Below are positions 41,531 to 50,154 of a stretch of 64,000 nucleotides of DNA, in pieces. Both the position numbers and the translations under genes were made by a program. Below the pieces are notes generated by a model. The model had not been told where the DNA came from. It made no database searches and worked only from the letters and a program-made list of their open reading frames with translations. The DNA is from Roseospira goensis (lineage in GTDB: Bacteria; Pseudomonadota; Alphaproteobacteria; Rhodospirillales; Rhodospirillaceae), in the NCBI RefSeq assembly GCF_014197795.1, contig NZ_JACIGI010000017.1:29487-93486 (forward strand), in the 5' to 3' direction. Each line of letters opens with the position of its first letter. Within the stretch, counting starts at the first letter, position 1.

Positions 41531-43756
41531 ATGATGGCCATGGCCGCAACCGGCGGCACAATGGCGCGGACCATTCTCGCGCTCGAACACCCGTCGGCCA
41601 AGGATGCACGCGACGGCCTGATCCACGCCGTCGCCGAGTTCCCCCTCAACCACCTGGGTCTGGTGGTGCGCCATCACAGTCTGCTCGACCCGTTGCCGGA
41701 TCCGGACACACTCGGCGATGTCCGGGCCGTCCTGACGTGGCTCCGCGGCGAGACGCTGCCGGACGCGGCGGCGCTGCTGCGCTGGGCGGTCGCGATGCAG
41801 GCCCGTGGCGTGCGCTTCGTGGTGCTCGGCGATCTGCCGTTCACCGAAGCCCTCAACACTCCCGAAACGCACGCGCTGGCCGCCCGGTTCCTGGCGACGC
41901 TCGGGGTGCGTGCCGAGGACCGCTGGATCGCGGCGACCTACGGCGTCACGTTCCCGGTGCGCGAGCCGTGGATGATGGACTACGAGCGGCGCATCGGCGG
42001 CATTCTGCCCGGCTATCCGGTGGTGCGGCCGGCGGGCGGCGACACCCGGTCCTGGCTGGTCGCCCGTACGGGTGAGGACGCGACCCTGGACAGCCACCTG
42101 GTGGTGACCGGCCCGGGGGGCGGATTCGCGGCCGCCGGCTACGAACTGTTCACGGCCGACGCGCCGTCGGGGGCGGTGCCGGGCGCGATCGACCCCCTGG
42201 GGCTGCGGGCCTGGCTGATCGACCCGTTCCTGTTCTTCGGGCAGGCCCTGGGGCTCGACGGTCTGCCGCGTCCGGATGTCACCACGCTGGTGGGGCGGCG
42301 GCTCTACTTCAGCCACATCGACGGCGACGGCTGGAACAGCAAGGCGGAACTGCCCGGCTACGAGGAGCGCGGCGCGATCGCCGCCGAGGTCATCCTGCGC
42401 GAGGTCATCGCCCCCTGTCCCGATCTGCCGGTCACCGTGGGGCCGATCGCGGCCGAGCTGGACCCGGACTGGCGGGGCGGGTCCCCGTCACAGGAGATGG
42501 CGCGGGCGCTGTTCGCCCTGCCACAGGTGGAGCCGGCGAGCCACACCTACACCCATCCCTTCCACTGGGCCTTCTTTGCCGACTACACGCCGGAGAAGGA
42601 GGCCCCGTTCATCGCCGCCCTGGCCGAGCGCGGCACCCTGGACACTTACGATGGCGGCGCCCTCGACCAGGAAATCCTGGACCTGGGGGCGACCAACCTG
42701 GCCGACGGCTACGCGCGGCCCCGCGCGTTCATGGACGCGCCGTTCGACCTGGAGACCGAGATGGGCGGCGCCGCCGCGTTCATTGGCCGGTTCGCGCCGC
42801 CGGACAAGCCGGTCCGGGTGGTGTTGTGGTCGGGTGACACGACGCCGTTCCCCGAGGCCCTGGCGGTGGCGCGCGCGGACGGCCTGCTCGCGATCAACGG
42901 CGGCGATACGCGCTACGACAGCGCGTTTCCGTCCGTCGCCTGGGTGTCGCCGATCGGCTGCCTGACCGGCGGCGAGTGCCAGATCTACACCGCCGCCAGC
43001 AACGAGAATACCTATACCGACCTGTGGCGCGACCGGTTCTTCGGCTTCCGCTACCTGACCGAGACCTGGGACCGGAGCGGGACGCCGGCCCGGCTGAAGC
43101 CGATCAACCTCTACTATCACATGTATTCGGGCAGTAAGGTTGCCAGCCTGAACGCCTTGCTGCACAACCTGGACTATGTGCGGACCCAGCCGGTGTGTCC
43201 GGTGACCACCAGCCACTACGTGCGCATCGCGGGCGGCTTTTTCGACGTTACGCTGGTCGAGGTGGCCCCGGCGCGCTGGCGGGTCGAGCAGCGCGGCGCC
43301 CTGCAGACGCTGCGCTTCGACGCCGCGACCGTCCGGGCGGTCGACATGGCGGCGTCGGTTGGCGTGCTGGGCCAGCGGCACGCCCAGGGCAGCCTGTACG
43401 TCGCCCTGGATTCGGCGGTGGTCGCGCCGGAGGTTGCCTTGATGGACTGGCCGACGCCGGACCGGGCGCCGCCCGGCGCCGCCGTGCCCTATGTGATCGA
43501 GAGCCGCTGGCCGCTGTGGGGTCTGACCCGCACCCCGGGCGGTGTGACGGTGCAGGCGCAGGGCTTCGGCGACGGCACGATGGCGTGGCAGGTCGCACCG
43601 GGCGCCCGGACCCACGTCACCGTGACCGACGCCGACGGGGCGGCGGTGGTGCGCACAACGGCCGTTGCCGATGCAGAGGGCCGGCTTGACCTGACGCTGC
43701 CGCCGGTGGCCATGGCCGGCGCGACGGTCACCCTGCGGTTTGGCGGCACCGGCTGA
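41531..43756 (+). CDS. PelA-like polysaccharide deacetylase-fold protein
   Basis: A 741-residue protein. Its middle contains YFSHIDGDGWNSKAELPG (an Asp pair as in metal-dependent deacetylases) and EPASHTYTHPFHW (the metal-binding HxxxH), arranged as in PelA, which deacetylates the Pel exopolysaccharide. The N-terminal 250 residues form an unrecognised alpha/beta region and the last 120 look like a beta-sandwich (carbohydrate-binding type). No signal peptide is obvious from ATG 41531 (GAGGGGG upstream), unlike PelA. None of the other pel genes is here, so it may serve another glycan or be a stand-alone homologue. Confidence 0.7.
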   Translation: MMAMAATGGTMARTILALEHPSAKDARDGLIHAVAEFPLNHLGLVVRHHSLLDPLPDPDTLGDVRAVLTWLRGETLPDAAALLRWAVAMQARGVRFVVLGDLPFTEALNTPETHALAARFLATLGVRAEDRWIAATYGVTFPVREPWMMDYERRIGGILPGYPVVRPAGGDTRSWLVARTGEDATLDSHLVVTGPGGGFAAAGYELFTADAPSGAVPGAIDPLGLRAWLIDPFLFFGQALGLDGLPRPDVTTLVGRRLYFSHIDGDGWNSKAELPGYEERGAIAAEVILREVIAPCPDLPVTVGPIAAELDPDWRGGSPSQEMARALFALPQVEPASHTYTHPFHWAFFADYTPEKEAPFIAALAERGTLDTYDGGALDQEILDLGATNLADGYARPRAFMDAPFDLETEMGGAAAFIGRFAPPDKPVRVVLWSGDTTPFPEALAVARADGLLAINGGDTRYDSAFPSVAWVSPIGCLTGGECQIYTAASNENTYTDLWRDRFFGFRYLTETWDRSGTPARLKPINLYYHMYSGSKVASLNALLHNLDYVRTQPVCPVTTSHYVRIAGGFFDVTLVEVAPARWRVEQRGALQTLRFDAATVRAVDMAASVGVLGQRHAQGSLYVALDSAVVAPEVALMDWPTPDRAPPGAAVPYVIESRWPLWGLTRTPGGVTVQAQGFGDGTMAWQVAPGARTHVTVTDADGAAVVRTTAVADAEGRLDLTLPPVAMAGATVTLRFGGTG

Positions 43757-43777
43757 CGGCCCGGCACCGCGCCGCGC

Positions 43778-44791
43778 TCAGGCGGCGTAGGCGCCCAGGG
43801 CGGCCTTCTGGTTGGCCTGTGCCTGGGCCAGGAACGCCGCCTGCGCCGCCGGGGTGTTGTCGTTGTCGCCGGCCCAGGTGCGCAGCGCCGCCTGTTGCAG
43901 GGCGCGCCCGTAGGAGAAGCTGAGCGGCCACGGCGCCCCGATCTTCAGGGCCAGCACGTTGATGGCGTCGAGGTTGATGGTCGCCTGCTCGTCGCCCTGG
44001 CCGCCGGACAGGAACACGATGCCCGGCACCGCCGCCGGCACCGTGCGCAGGAAGCAGGCCAGGGTGCGCTCCGCGACCTCCTCCGGCGCGGCCTGGGTCG
44101 CGGCCTCCGCCCCGGAGATCACCATGTTCGGCTTCAGCAGCATGCCTTCGAGCAACACCCGCTGGCCCGCCAGTTCCTGGAACACCGCGCGCTGCACCAG
44201 CTCGGTGGCTTCGAAGCAGGCGTCGATGTCGTGGTCGCCGTCCATCAGCACTTCCGGTTCGACGATCGGCACCAGACCGGCCTCCTGGGCCAGCGCGGCG
44301 TAGCGTGCCAGGGCATGGGCGTTGGCGTGGATGCACTGGGCGCTCGGGCGGCCGTCGCCGATGCTGTAGACCGCGCGCCACTTGGCGAAGCGCGCGCCCA
44401 TGCTGGCGTATTCGTCGAACCGCTCGCGCAGCCCGTCGAGGCCCTCGGTCACGGTCTCGCCACTGCCGAACGGGGCCAGCGGCTTGGCGCCCCGGTCGAC
44501 CTTGATGCCGGGGATCATGCCGGCGGACTCGATCAGCCGGACCAGCGGGGTGCCGTCGGCGGCCTCCTGGCGCAGGGTTTCGTCGAACAGGATGACGCCG
44601 CTGATGTGGTCCCCGACGCGCGGGGTGCGCACCAGCATCTCGCGGTAGTCGCGGCGGCTGCGTTCGGTCGACTCCACGCCGACCGCGTCGAAGCGCTTGC
44701 GGATCGAACCGGTGCTTTCGTCGGCCGCCAGCAGGCCCTTGCCGTCGGCGACCAGGGCGCGGGCGGTTTCGGTCAGTCGCACGTGGTCCAT
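43778..44791 (-). CDS. Class I fructose-bisphosphate aldolase
   Basis: A 337-residue Schiff-base aldolase: LLAADESTGSIRKRF, GVILFDETL, GIKVDRGA, PIVEPEVLMDGDHD and the catalytic lysine in GMLLKPNMV, then FLSGGQGDEQATINLDAIN. It cleaves or forms fructose-1,6-bisphosphate in glycolysis, gluconeogenesis or the Calvin cycle. It converges with the PelA-like gene 21 bp away. Confidence 0.95.
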   Translation of the reverse strand: MDHVRLTETARALVADGKGLLAADESTGSIRKRFDAVGVESTERSRRDYREMLVRTPRVGDHISGVILFDETLRQEAADGTPLVRLIESAGMIPGIKVDRGAKPLAPFGSGETVTEGLDGLRERFDEYASMGARFAKWRAVYSIGDGRPSAQCIHANAHALARYAALAQEAGLVPIVEPEVLMDGDHDIDACFEATELVQRAVFQELAGQRVLLEGMLLKPNMVISGAEAATQAAPEEVAERTLACFLRTVPAAVPGIVFLSGGQGDEQATINLDAINVLALKIGAPWPLSFSYGRALQQAALRTWAGDNDNTPAAQAAFLAQAQANQKAALGAYAA

Positions 44792-44928
44792 GGTTCACCT
44801 CTTCGTCTCGGTCGCGCTCGGCCTGCCTCGCGATGTCGGAGCCCAGGTCGCTGCCGAAGAGGTAGGGTGTGTGCCGGGGTGCGTAAAGCATCGTCCGGGG
44901 CGGCCGCGGGCCTTGCCCCAACGGCACA

Positions 44929-44955
44929 GGGGCCGGTGGCGGCGCCACCGGCCCC
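44929..44955 (-). terminator. Perfect 12-bp hairpin after cytochrome b561 gene
   Basis: GGGGCCGGTGGC and GCCACCGGCCCC form a perfect stem with a GGC loop, 31 bp beyond the stop of the minus-strand cytochrome gene and before the aldolase gene. There is no T-run in either direction. Confidence 0.6.
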
Positions 44956-44985
44956 CGGCCGGGTTCCGGTCGTCGCGACAGACGG

Positions 44986-45534
44986 CTAGGCGCCGCGGCC
45001 CAGCATGCGGGTGAAGGTCACGTCGTGGTTCACGTAGTGGTGCTTGACGCTGACCAGGGCGTGCCCGGCAACCGCCGCCACCATCGCATAGCCGACCACC
45101 GTGTGCACCGTGCGGGCCGGCCCGGCCAGACCCGGGTTCTCGCCCCAGGCCGGGATGGTGAACAGGCCGAACACGTTGACCGGATGGCCGCTGTTGATGG
45201 ACATCAGGACGCCGGACAGCGACAGCAGCACGGTGCCGACCAGCAGGACGATATGCATGGCGTTGCGGGCGCGCGCCTCCAGGGCCGGTGTGCCGGGCAC
45301 GGCGCCGGGCCGGCCCCGCTGCACCTGCCACCACAGCACGACCCAGGCCACCAGGACCGCGACCAGCACGCCGATCGCCTTGTGCAGCGGGATCAGGGCC
45401 GCGCGGCCGGCGTCGGGCAGCACCTCGGCGATCAGCAGGCCGGACGCCAGCAGGCCGATGACCACGACCACGAGGAGCCAGTGATTGGCGATGGAGACCG
45501 CGCCGAAGCGGTCTTGGCTATCGAAGAGCTTCAT
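44986..45534 (-). CDS. Cytochrome b561 family protein
   Basis: A 182-residue, four-helix membrane protein. Haem-ligand candidates are the histidines of SIANHWLL, PLHKAIGV, ARTVHTVVGYAM and VAGHALVSVKHHYVNHD. Prokaryotic members of this type shuttle electrons, for example from superoxide to quinone. ATG 45534 has GGAGG seven bases upstream. No partner dehydrogenase or YceI-type protein is adjacent. Confidence 0.85.
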   Translation of the reverse strand: MKLFDSQDRFGAVSIANHWLLVVVVIGLLASGLLIAEVLPDAGRAALIPLHKAIGVLVAVLVAWVVLWWQVQRGRPGAVPGTPALEARARNAMHIVLLVGTVLLSLSGVLMSINSGHPVNVFGLFTIPAWGENPGLAGPARTVHTVVGYAMVAAVAGHALVSVKHHYVNHDVTFTRMLGRGA

Positions 45535-45654
45535 GAAACACCTCCAGGATCCTGGTCCGTTTCGGGACTCGATGGCCGGAGGGTCGGGTATTCGGCGTGC
45601 GGGTGCATTGACGGACGTCGATTCCACCGCGCCGTGCCGTCTTGCGCCGGGCTG

Positions 45655-47250
45655 CTATGCGTGGGGCGCCGAGGCGGCGGGCTGCAGGATGCCGAGTTGG
45701 ACCAGCTTGGCCACCCGGCCGGTCGCCTGCAGCGCGTCCAGGCGCTCGTCCAGCAGCGCCTCGGCCTCGGCATCGCTGGCGCGGCGGCCGTCGTGCTGCA
45801 TCTCGCGCCCGGCGGCGGCCATGGCGCGCACCGTCCAGCGCGGCGCCTCGCTGCGGCCCGCCTCCGCCAGGCCCATCAGCAGCAGCGCGTCAACGGCGCC
45901 CACGTCCACCACCGCGCCCAGGGCCGGGGCGGCCAGCGGCACGCGCGGCGCCACCGCCGACAGCCGAGTGCAGGCCACCCGGTTGAACGGCAGCGGCAGG
46001 CTCAGCCGCCCTCCGGCGAGTCGTGCCGCCGCGGCCGCGTCGGGCAGCGCGGCACCGGGCGCGGGCGCCACCGGGTCGACCAGCCGTGCGGCCAGCAGCA
46101 GGCGCGCCACCTCGCGCGCGGTCTCGCCCGGCAGGTCGGGCAGCGGGTGTCCCGGGTGGGTCTCCCAGTAATCCAGGGCGGCGTCGAACGGCGGTCCGGT
46201 GAAGCTGACCCGCACGCCGCCGAAGGCCACGTCGCGGTCGAGGCCGGCCAGCGGCTCGGTGACGGCGAGGCGCTGCGCGTCCATGGCCGCCTCCCAGGCC
46301 GCCAGGTCGTCCAGCCCGGCGCCCTTGACGTAGACGTCGCGGCGGAAGCCTTCGTTGCGGACGAAGTCGCGCCGGGCCTCGAACTCGGCCCGACTGGCCG
46401 CGCCGGTCAACTCGTCGTGCAGGGCCTCGGGCGCGGCCAGATCGGCGATGTTGAGGAACATCTCGGTCCGGCCGACGAAGCTGGCGCCGCGCGCCGCCAA
46501 GGCCTCGTTGACCTGCGCGAAGGCGAACGGCCACAAACCGGCGTTGAGGTACTCGTGGGCGATGTACGGAAGCTGGTCGTCGCGCAGGTCATCCACCAGG
46601 CGGCCGAGCGCCGGGTTGTCGCGGAAGAACGTCGCGCCGCCGGCCTTCATCCGGCGCAGCCAGTCCAGGGCGGCGCGGGCGCGCCCAAGGCTGCCGCCCT
46701 CGACGTCGCGGGTGACCGCCACCATCATGTCGCGCATGACCTTCTGCGCGGCCCAGCCGGGCAGGGCGTCGTACGAGGCCATCAGCAGCCCGCCCGGCTT
46801 CAGGTCGGCCAGCACGCGGTCCAGCAGCCGCTCGCGGGTCGGGCCGTCGACCCAGGACAACACGCCGTGCAGGACCGCGAAGTCCAGCGGCGGCACGGCC
46901 CCGGCGGGCAGGGCGGCGTGATCGCCCTCCAGAAAGCGCGCGTTGGTCAGGCCGGCGGCCTCGGCGATGCCGCGGGCGAACGCGATGTGGCGCGGGTTGA
47001 GGTCGACCCCGATCACCGCCACCTGGGGCAGGGCGGCGGCGATGGCGAGCGCGGAGACGCCGTTGCCGCAGCCCACGTCACACCAGGTCGTCCCCGCCTC
47101 CAGGGGGCGCGGCCGGGCGCCGGCGAAGGCGGCGACGGCGTTGAGATGCACCGGGCTGTGGTCGGCATACAGTTCGTACAGGTAGGCCGTATCGAGCACA
47201 TAGCCGCCGGCGCCGTGCGGGCTCTCGGGTGACATGGCGGCCTCGCTCAT
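45655..47250 (-). CDS. Class I methyltransferase with PKMT-type regulatory domain
   Basis: A 531-residue protein. The SAM-binding motif CDVGCGNGVSAL is near residue 60, IGVDLNPRHIAFARG is motif II, and YDALPGWAAQKVMRDMM starts the linker. Residues 200-300 (LPYIAHEYLNAGLWPFAF and YIAH-EYL block) match the methyltransferase regulatory domain found in Rickettsia-type protein lysine methyltransferases. A long Ala-rich C-terminal domain follows. It may modify surface proteins or another substrate; the target is unknown. ATG 47250 has AGAAGGGG eight bases upstream. Confidence 0.8.
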   Translation of the reverse strand: MSEAAMSPESPHGAGGYVLDTAYLYELYADHSPVHLNAVAAFAGARPRPLEAGTTWCDVGCGNGVSALAIAAALPQVAVIGVDLNPRHIAFARGIAEAAGLTNARFLEGDHAALPAGAVPPLDFAVLHGVLSWVDGPTRERLLDRVLADLKPGGLLMASYDALPGWAAQKVMRDMMVAVTRDVEGGSLGRARAALDWLRRMKAGGATFFRDNPALGRLVDDLRDDQLPYIAHEYLNAGLWPFAFAQVNEALAARGASFVGRTEMFLNIADLAAPEALHDELTGAASRAEFEARRDFVRNEGFRRDVYVKGAGLDDLAAWEAAMDAQRLAVTEPLAGLDRDVAFGGVRVSFTGPPFDAALDYWETHPGHPLPDLPGETAREVARLLLAARLVDPVAPAPGAALPDAAAAARLAGGRLSLPLPFNRVACTRLSAVAPRVPLAAPALGAVVDVGAVDALLLMGLAEAGRSEAPRWTVRAMAAAGREMQHDGRRASDAEAEALLDERLDALQATGRVAKLVQLGILQPAASAPHA

Positions 47251-47309
47251 GACGCTGCCCCTTCTCGACGGTGAGCGGTCCCCTGCCTCGTGGAAGCCCC
47301 CATAGCGAA

Positions 47310-47345
47310 CGCCCCGCGCCGGTCGACAGCGGACCGGGCGGGGCG
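47310..47345 (-). terminator. Hairpin downstream of trxA
   Basis: CGCCCCGC plus CCGGTC pair with GACCGG plus GCGGGGCG, leaving a one-base bulge and a seven-base loop. It sits between the trxA stop and the start of the methyltransferase gene on the same strand and may separate the two units. Confidence 0.5.
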
Positions 47346-47377
47346 GAACGCGATCGCGGCCGGGGTGGCCGCCTGGA

Positions 47378-47692
47378 TCAGACGACGGACTCGACCCACT
47401 CGAACAGCTTGCTCTTGGGCAGGGCGCCGATCTTGGTGGCCGCCACCTGGCCGCCCTTGAACACCATCAGCGTGGGGATGCCGCGCACGCCGTATTTGTT
47501 GGGGGTGTTCGGGTTTTCGTCGATGTTGATCTTGGCGACCGTGACCTTGTCGGCCATGGTCTGATCCAGTTCCTCGAGCGCCGGCGCAATCTGCCGGCAA
47601 GGTCCGCACCATTCGGCCCAGAAGTCCACCAGCACGGGGGCGCTGGACTTCAGAACGTCCTCTTCGAACGAGGCATCGGACACGTGCTTCAT
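47378..47692 (-). CDS. trxA: Thioredoxin
   Basis: A 104-residue thioredoxin with the active site DFWAEWCGPCRQIAP (Cys 29 and 32), the cis-proline loop RGIPTLMVF and a normal TrxA length. It is the general cytoplasmic disulfide reductase. It could supply electrons to the thioredoxin-linked arsenate reductase domain at 5524-6411, but so could any other thioredoxin in the cell. ATG 47692 follows GAGGAC. Confidence 0.95.
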   Translation of the reverse strand: MKHVSDASFEEDVLKSSAPVLVDFWAEWCGPCRQIAPALEELDQTMADKVTVAKINIDENPNTPNKYGVRGIPTLMVFKGGQVAATKIGALPKSKLFEWVESVV

Positions 47693-47796
47693 GGGGGGGT
47701 CGTCCTCTGACGGGTTTCGGGGCGGGGTCGGCGCCGCAGTCCTGGGCAAAGCCCCGCTCATCGTGCGTCAAATCTAGGGCGGCACCGGGAGGAGCG

Positions 47797-48177
47797 TCAA
47801 GACGACGGGCGATCCCGGCGCGCGGGTGGATGCTGGCACAGATCAAGCATCGCGCGTAGGGTCTCGTCGTCCAGGTCGCGCAGCCGCGCCGCCAGGGTGT
47901 TGGCCAGTTCGGTGGCCAGCGGCGACAGCCCGCCGGTGTCGAGGGTCACCCGCGGCGCCGAGACGGCGGCCAGCGCCTTCAGGTGCTCGGCCTCGTCCCA
48001 GATCAGGTCCAGGGCACCGCAGATCTGCATCACCAGGCCGGGCTGGGGGCGCCCCCGGTGGCCGTGCTCCAGCGCCGACAGATAGGCCGGTGAGACGGTC
48101 AGACGCGCCGCCAGCTCGTTCAGGGTCAGGCCGCGCGCGGCCCGCAGCGCGCGCAGGCGGGCGCCGAACGGGGTCAT
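47797..48177 (-). CDS. XRE-family helix-turn-helix regulator
   Basis: A 126-residue protein. The N-terminal HTH is RALRAARGLTLNELAARLTV-SPAYLSALEHGHRGRP, with an extended helical C-terminus ending LDLCQHPPARRDR. Its ATG overlaps the smr stop (ATGA), so it is translated as the last gene of the lutC-smr-xre run. It may regulate the run it belongs to, but there is no direct sign. Confidence 0.85.
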   Translation of the reverse strand: MTPFGARLRALRAARGLTLNELAARLTVSPAYLSALEHGHRGRPQPGLVMQICGALDLIWDEAEHLKALAAVSAPRVTLDTGGLSPLATELANTLAARLRDLDDETLRAMLDLCQHPPARRDRPSS

Positions 48178-48809
48178 CGGGCGCGACCTCCCCCGGCGGG
48201 ACCGCGGTCGCGGCGCCGGCGCAGCAGGACGTACAGCGCCCCCTCGCCACCGTCGCGGATCTGGGCATGGGTGAACGACAGCACCAGACCGCGCAGCGTT
48301 CCCTGGTTGAGCCAGTGCGGAACGTCGCGGCGCAGCACGCCGCTGCCCTCGCGGCCCGTGCCCTTGCCGGTGACCACCAGCACGCAGCGGGCGCCGCGCT
48401 CGTAGGCGCGGTGCAGGAACACCGACAGCGCCTGATGGGCGCGTTCGCGCGTCATGCCGTGCAGGTCCAGGCGCCCCTCGATGGCCATGCGGCCGCGCCG
48501 GAACCGGTCGTGGGTGCGGCGGTCGATGCCGGCGCCGTCGCCGGGCCGGATCTCCCGGCTCGGCGCCCGGGGCGGCGCCGCGGGGCGGGCCGCCGTCGGC
48601 GTGGGCGATGGGGGGGGCGCGGCGTCCGGTGAGGTGGCCGGCGCAGGCGCAGGCGCAGGTGGAGGCGCGGCCGAGGCCGGCGGCGGGCGCCCCGGCAGCG
48701 GGGTGGCGCTGCGCGTCACCTCCTGCCACAGGCGCAGGTCGGAGTCCGAGATCAGGGCCTTGCCGGCACGCCCGCGCCGGTCAGGCGGCGGGGGCGTCCG
48801 GGTCGTCAT
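48174..48809 (-). CDS. Smr-domain protein
   Basis: A 211-residue protein. A charged N-terminal helix (LISDSDLRLWQEVTRSA) and a long Pro/Ala linker lead to a C-terminal Smr domain: GRLDLHGMTRERAHQAL contains the LDLHG motif and VVTGKGTGREGSGVLRRDVPHWL the TGKG motif. Such domains are nucleases in MutS2 and related proteins. ATG 48809 lies inside the end of lutC (29-bp overlap), which makes the two coupled. Confidence 0.88.
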   Translation of the reverse strand: MTTRTPPPPDRRGRAGKALISDSDLRLWQEVTRSATPLPGRPPPASAAPPPAPAPAPATSPDAAPPPSPTPTAARPAAPPRAPSREIRPGDGAGIDRRTHDRFRRGRMAIEGRLDLHGMTRERAHQALSVFLHRAYERGARCVLVVTGKGTGREGSGVLRRDVPHWLNQGTLRGLVLSFTHAQIRDGGEGALYVLLRRRRDRGPAGGGRAR

Positions 48810-49473
48810 CCACGAGCACGATATGCAGGCGGCGCGGGCCGTGTGCGCCAAGCTGAAGGGTCTGTTCGATGTCGCCGGTGCGCGAGGGCCCGGTGATGAA
48901 GTGGACCGTGCGGGGCGGTCCGTCGGGATGGGCGGTCCGCAGGCGCGCCCAGCCGTCCTCCAGGCCGCCCACCACGTCGCGGGCGCGCACGACCACGATG
49001 TGGGTGTCCGGCAGCATGTTGAGGGTGGACGGGCTGTCCGGGCCGGAGGCCATCAGCAGCGTGCCGGTTTCCGCCAGGCCGGCCAGGGCATGACCCACGC
49101 CCACGGCGTCGTCGCCGGCGGGCGTGCCGCGCCGCTCGACGGTCAGCAGGCCGCTGTCGGCCAGTCCGTCCAGGCGGGCGTCGGCCGCCACCGCCACTCG
49201 GGTGGGCTGGTTATGGTCCCGCAGATAGGCCGCCACGGCCGGCCCGACCGCCGCGGGGGCGACCCGCGCCACCGTGGCGGCGGCGGCCTCGGCGTTGACG
49301 ACGAAGCGGGCCACCAGCGCGGCGCGGCTGCCCCGGGCGATGGCGGGCACCACGGCTGGCGCGGGGGCGGCGAGGCCGCGGTCCAGCGCGGCCCGGGTCT
49401 CGGCCGGCAGCGGGCCGCGCCGAAGCGCGGCGCGGATGCCGTTCAGGATGCTGTCGCGGGCGGGGTCGGTCAC
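48781..49473 (-). CDS. lutC: LutC-type lactate utilisation protein
   Basis: A 230-residue LUD-domain protein with VGVGHALAGLAETGTLLMASGP, LPDTHIVVV, and VHFITGPSRTGDIEQTLQLGAHGP, the family hallmarks. With LutA and LutB it forms the complex that oxidises L-lactate to pyruvate. It is separated from lutB by one unrelated membrane-protein gene, and is coupled to smr downstream. Confidence 0.9.
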   Translation of the reverse strand: MTDPARDSILNGIRAALRRGPLPAETRAALDRGLAAPAPAVVPAIARGSRAALVARFVVNAEAAAATVARVAPAAVGPAVAAYLRDHNQPTRVAVAADARLDGLADSGLLTVERRGTPAGDDAVGVGHALAGLAETGTLLMASGPDSPSTLNMLPDTHIVVVRARDVVGGLEDGWARLRTAHPDGPPRTVHFITGPSRTGDIEQTLQLGAHGPRRLHIVLVDDDPDAPAA

Positions 49474-49530
49474 GCCGCGGGGTCTCCTCGGTGCGGGGGG
49501 GTCGGGGACGGTCGGGGCATGCCCGCCGCG

Positions 49531-50046
49531 TCAGGCCGGTCGCTGGGCCGGGGTCGCCACGGGCGGCGCGCCCGGGGTGGTCTCGCCCAGGCCCGGCCCC
49601 AACTCCTGTGTGCCCTGGAACCGGCGCGCGAACGCCCGCCAGTCCCCGCCCGGCGACACCACGCCGATGCGCGGGTTGTCGGACAGGGTCACCACGACGC
49701 CGCCGTAGGACCACAGGACCTGCCAGTTGTGGGCGTTCTTGAGCATGTTTTCAATGGTGCGGGCGCGCAGGCGTCGGGCGATCCAGGGCCGCACCAGGAA
49801 GGCGTAGACGAACATCGCCCCGACGAGCACCAGAGTGCCGGCGACCAGATTGAACGGCATCACGGTCAGGCTGGCGAGGATCAGGGCCAGCAGGGGCAGG
49901 ACGTTCTCCCACGGATCGAACACGGGCGAGCCGGTGCGGTTCAGGCGGTTGAAGTCCACCTGGATGCGGACCCGATCGGCCATGTAGGCCTCGGTCAGAC
50001 GCTCGTGAAGGCGGTAATCCTGGGCCGCCTGTTTGGCCCGAACCAT
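49531..50046 (-). CDS. Two-helix membrane protein of unknown function
   Basis: A 171-residue protein. A basic, charged N-terminus (about 50 residues) is followed by two closely spaced membrane helices (about 48-90) and a soluble C-terminal part (NWQVLWSYGGVVVTLSDNP, then SPGGDWRAFARRF). GGGAG precedes ATG 50046. It lies inside the lut operon between lutB and lutC in the same direction, which is not the usual arrangement. Family not recognised. Confidence 0.7.
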   Translation of the reverse strand: MVRAKQAAQDYRLHERLTEAYMADRVRIQVDFNRLNRTGSPVFDPWENVLPLLALILASLTVMPFNLVAGTLVLVGAMFVYAFLVRPWIARRLRARTIENMLKNAHNWQVLWSYGGVVVTLSDNPRIGVVSPGGDWRAFARRFQGTQELGPGLGETTPGAPPVATPAQRPA

Positions 50047-50154
50047 TGTCTGTGCGGACTCCCTACCTCGACCCGCGACACCCTGCCTGCCCCGGTCCGG
50101 CCATGCCCCGGAGGGGCGGACGGATCAGAGTCCCGGAGGGGCCGACGGATCAGA

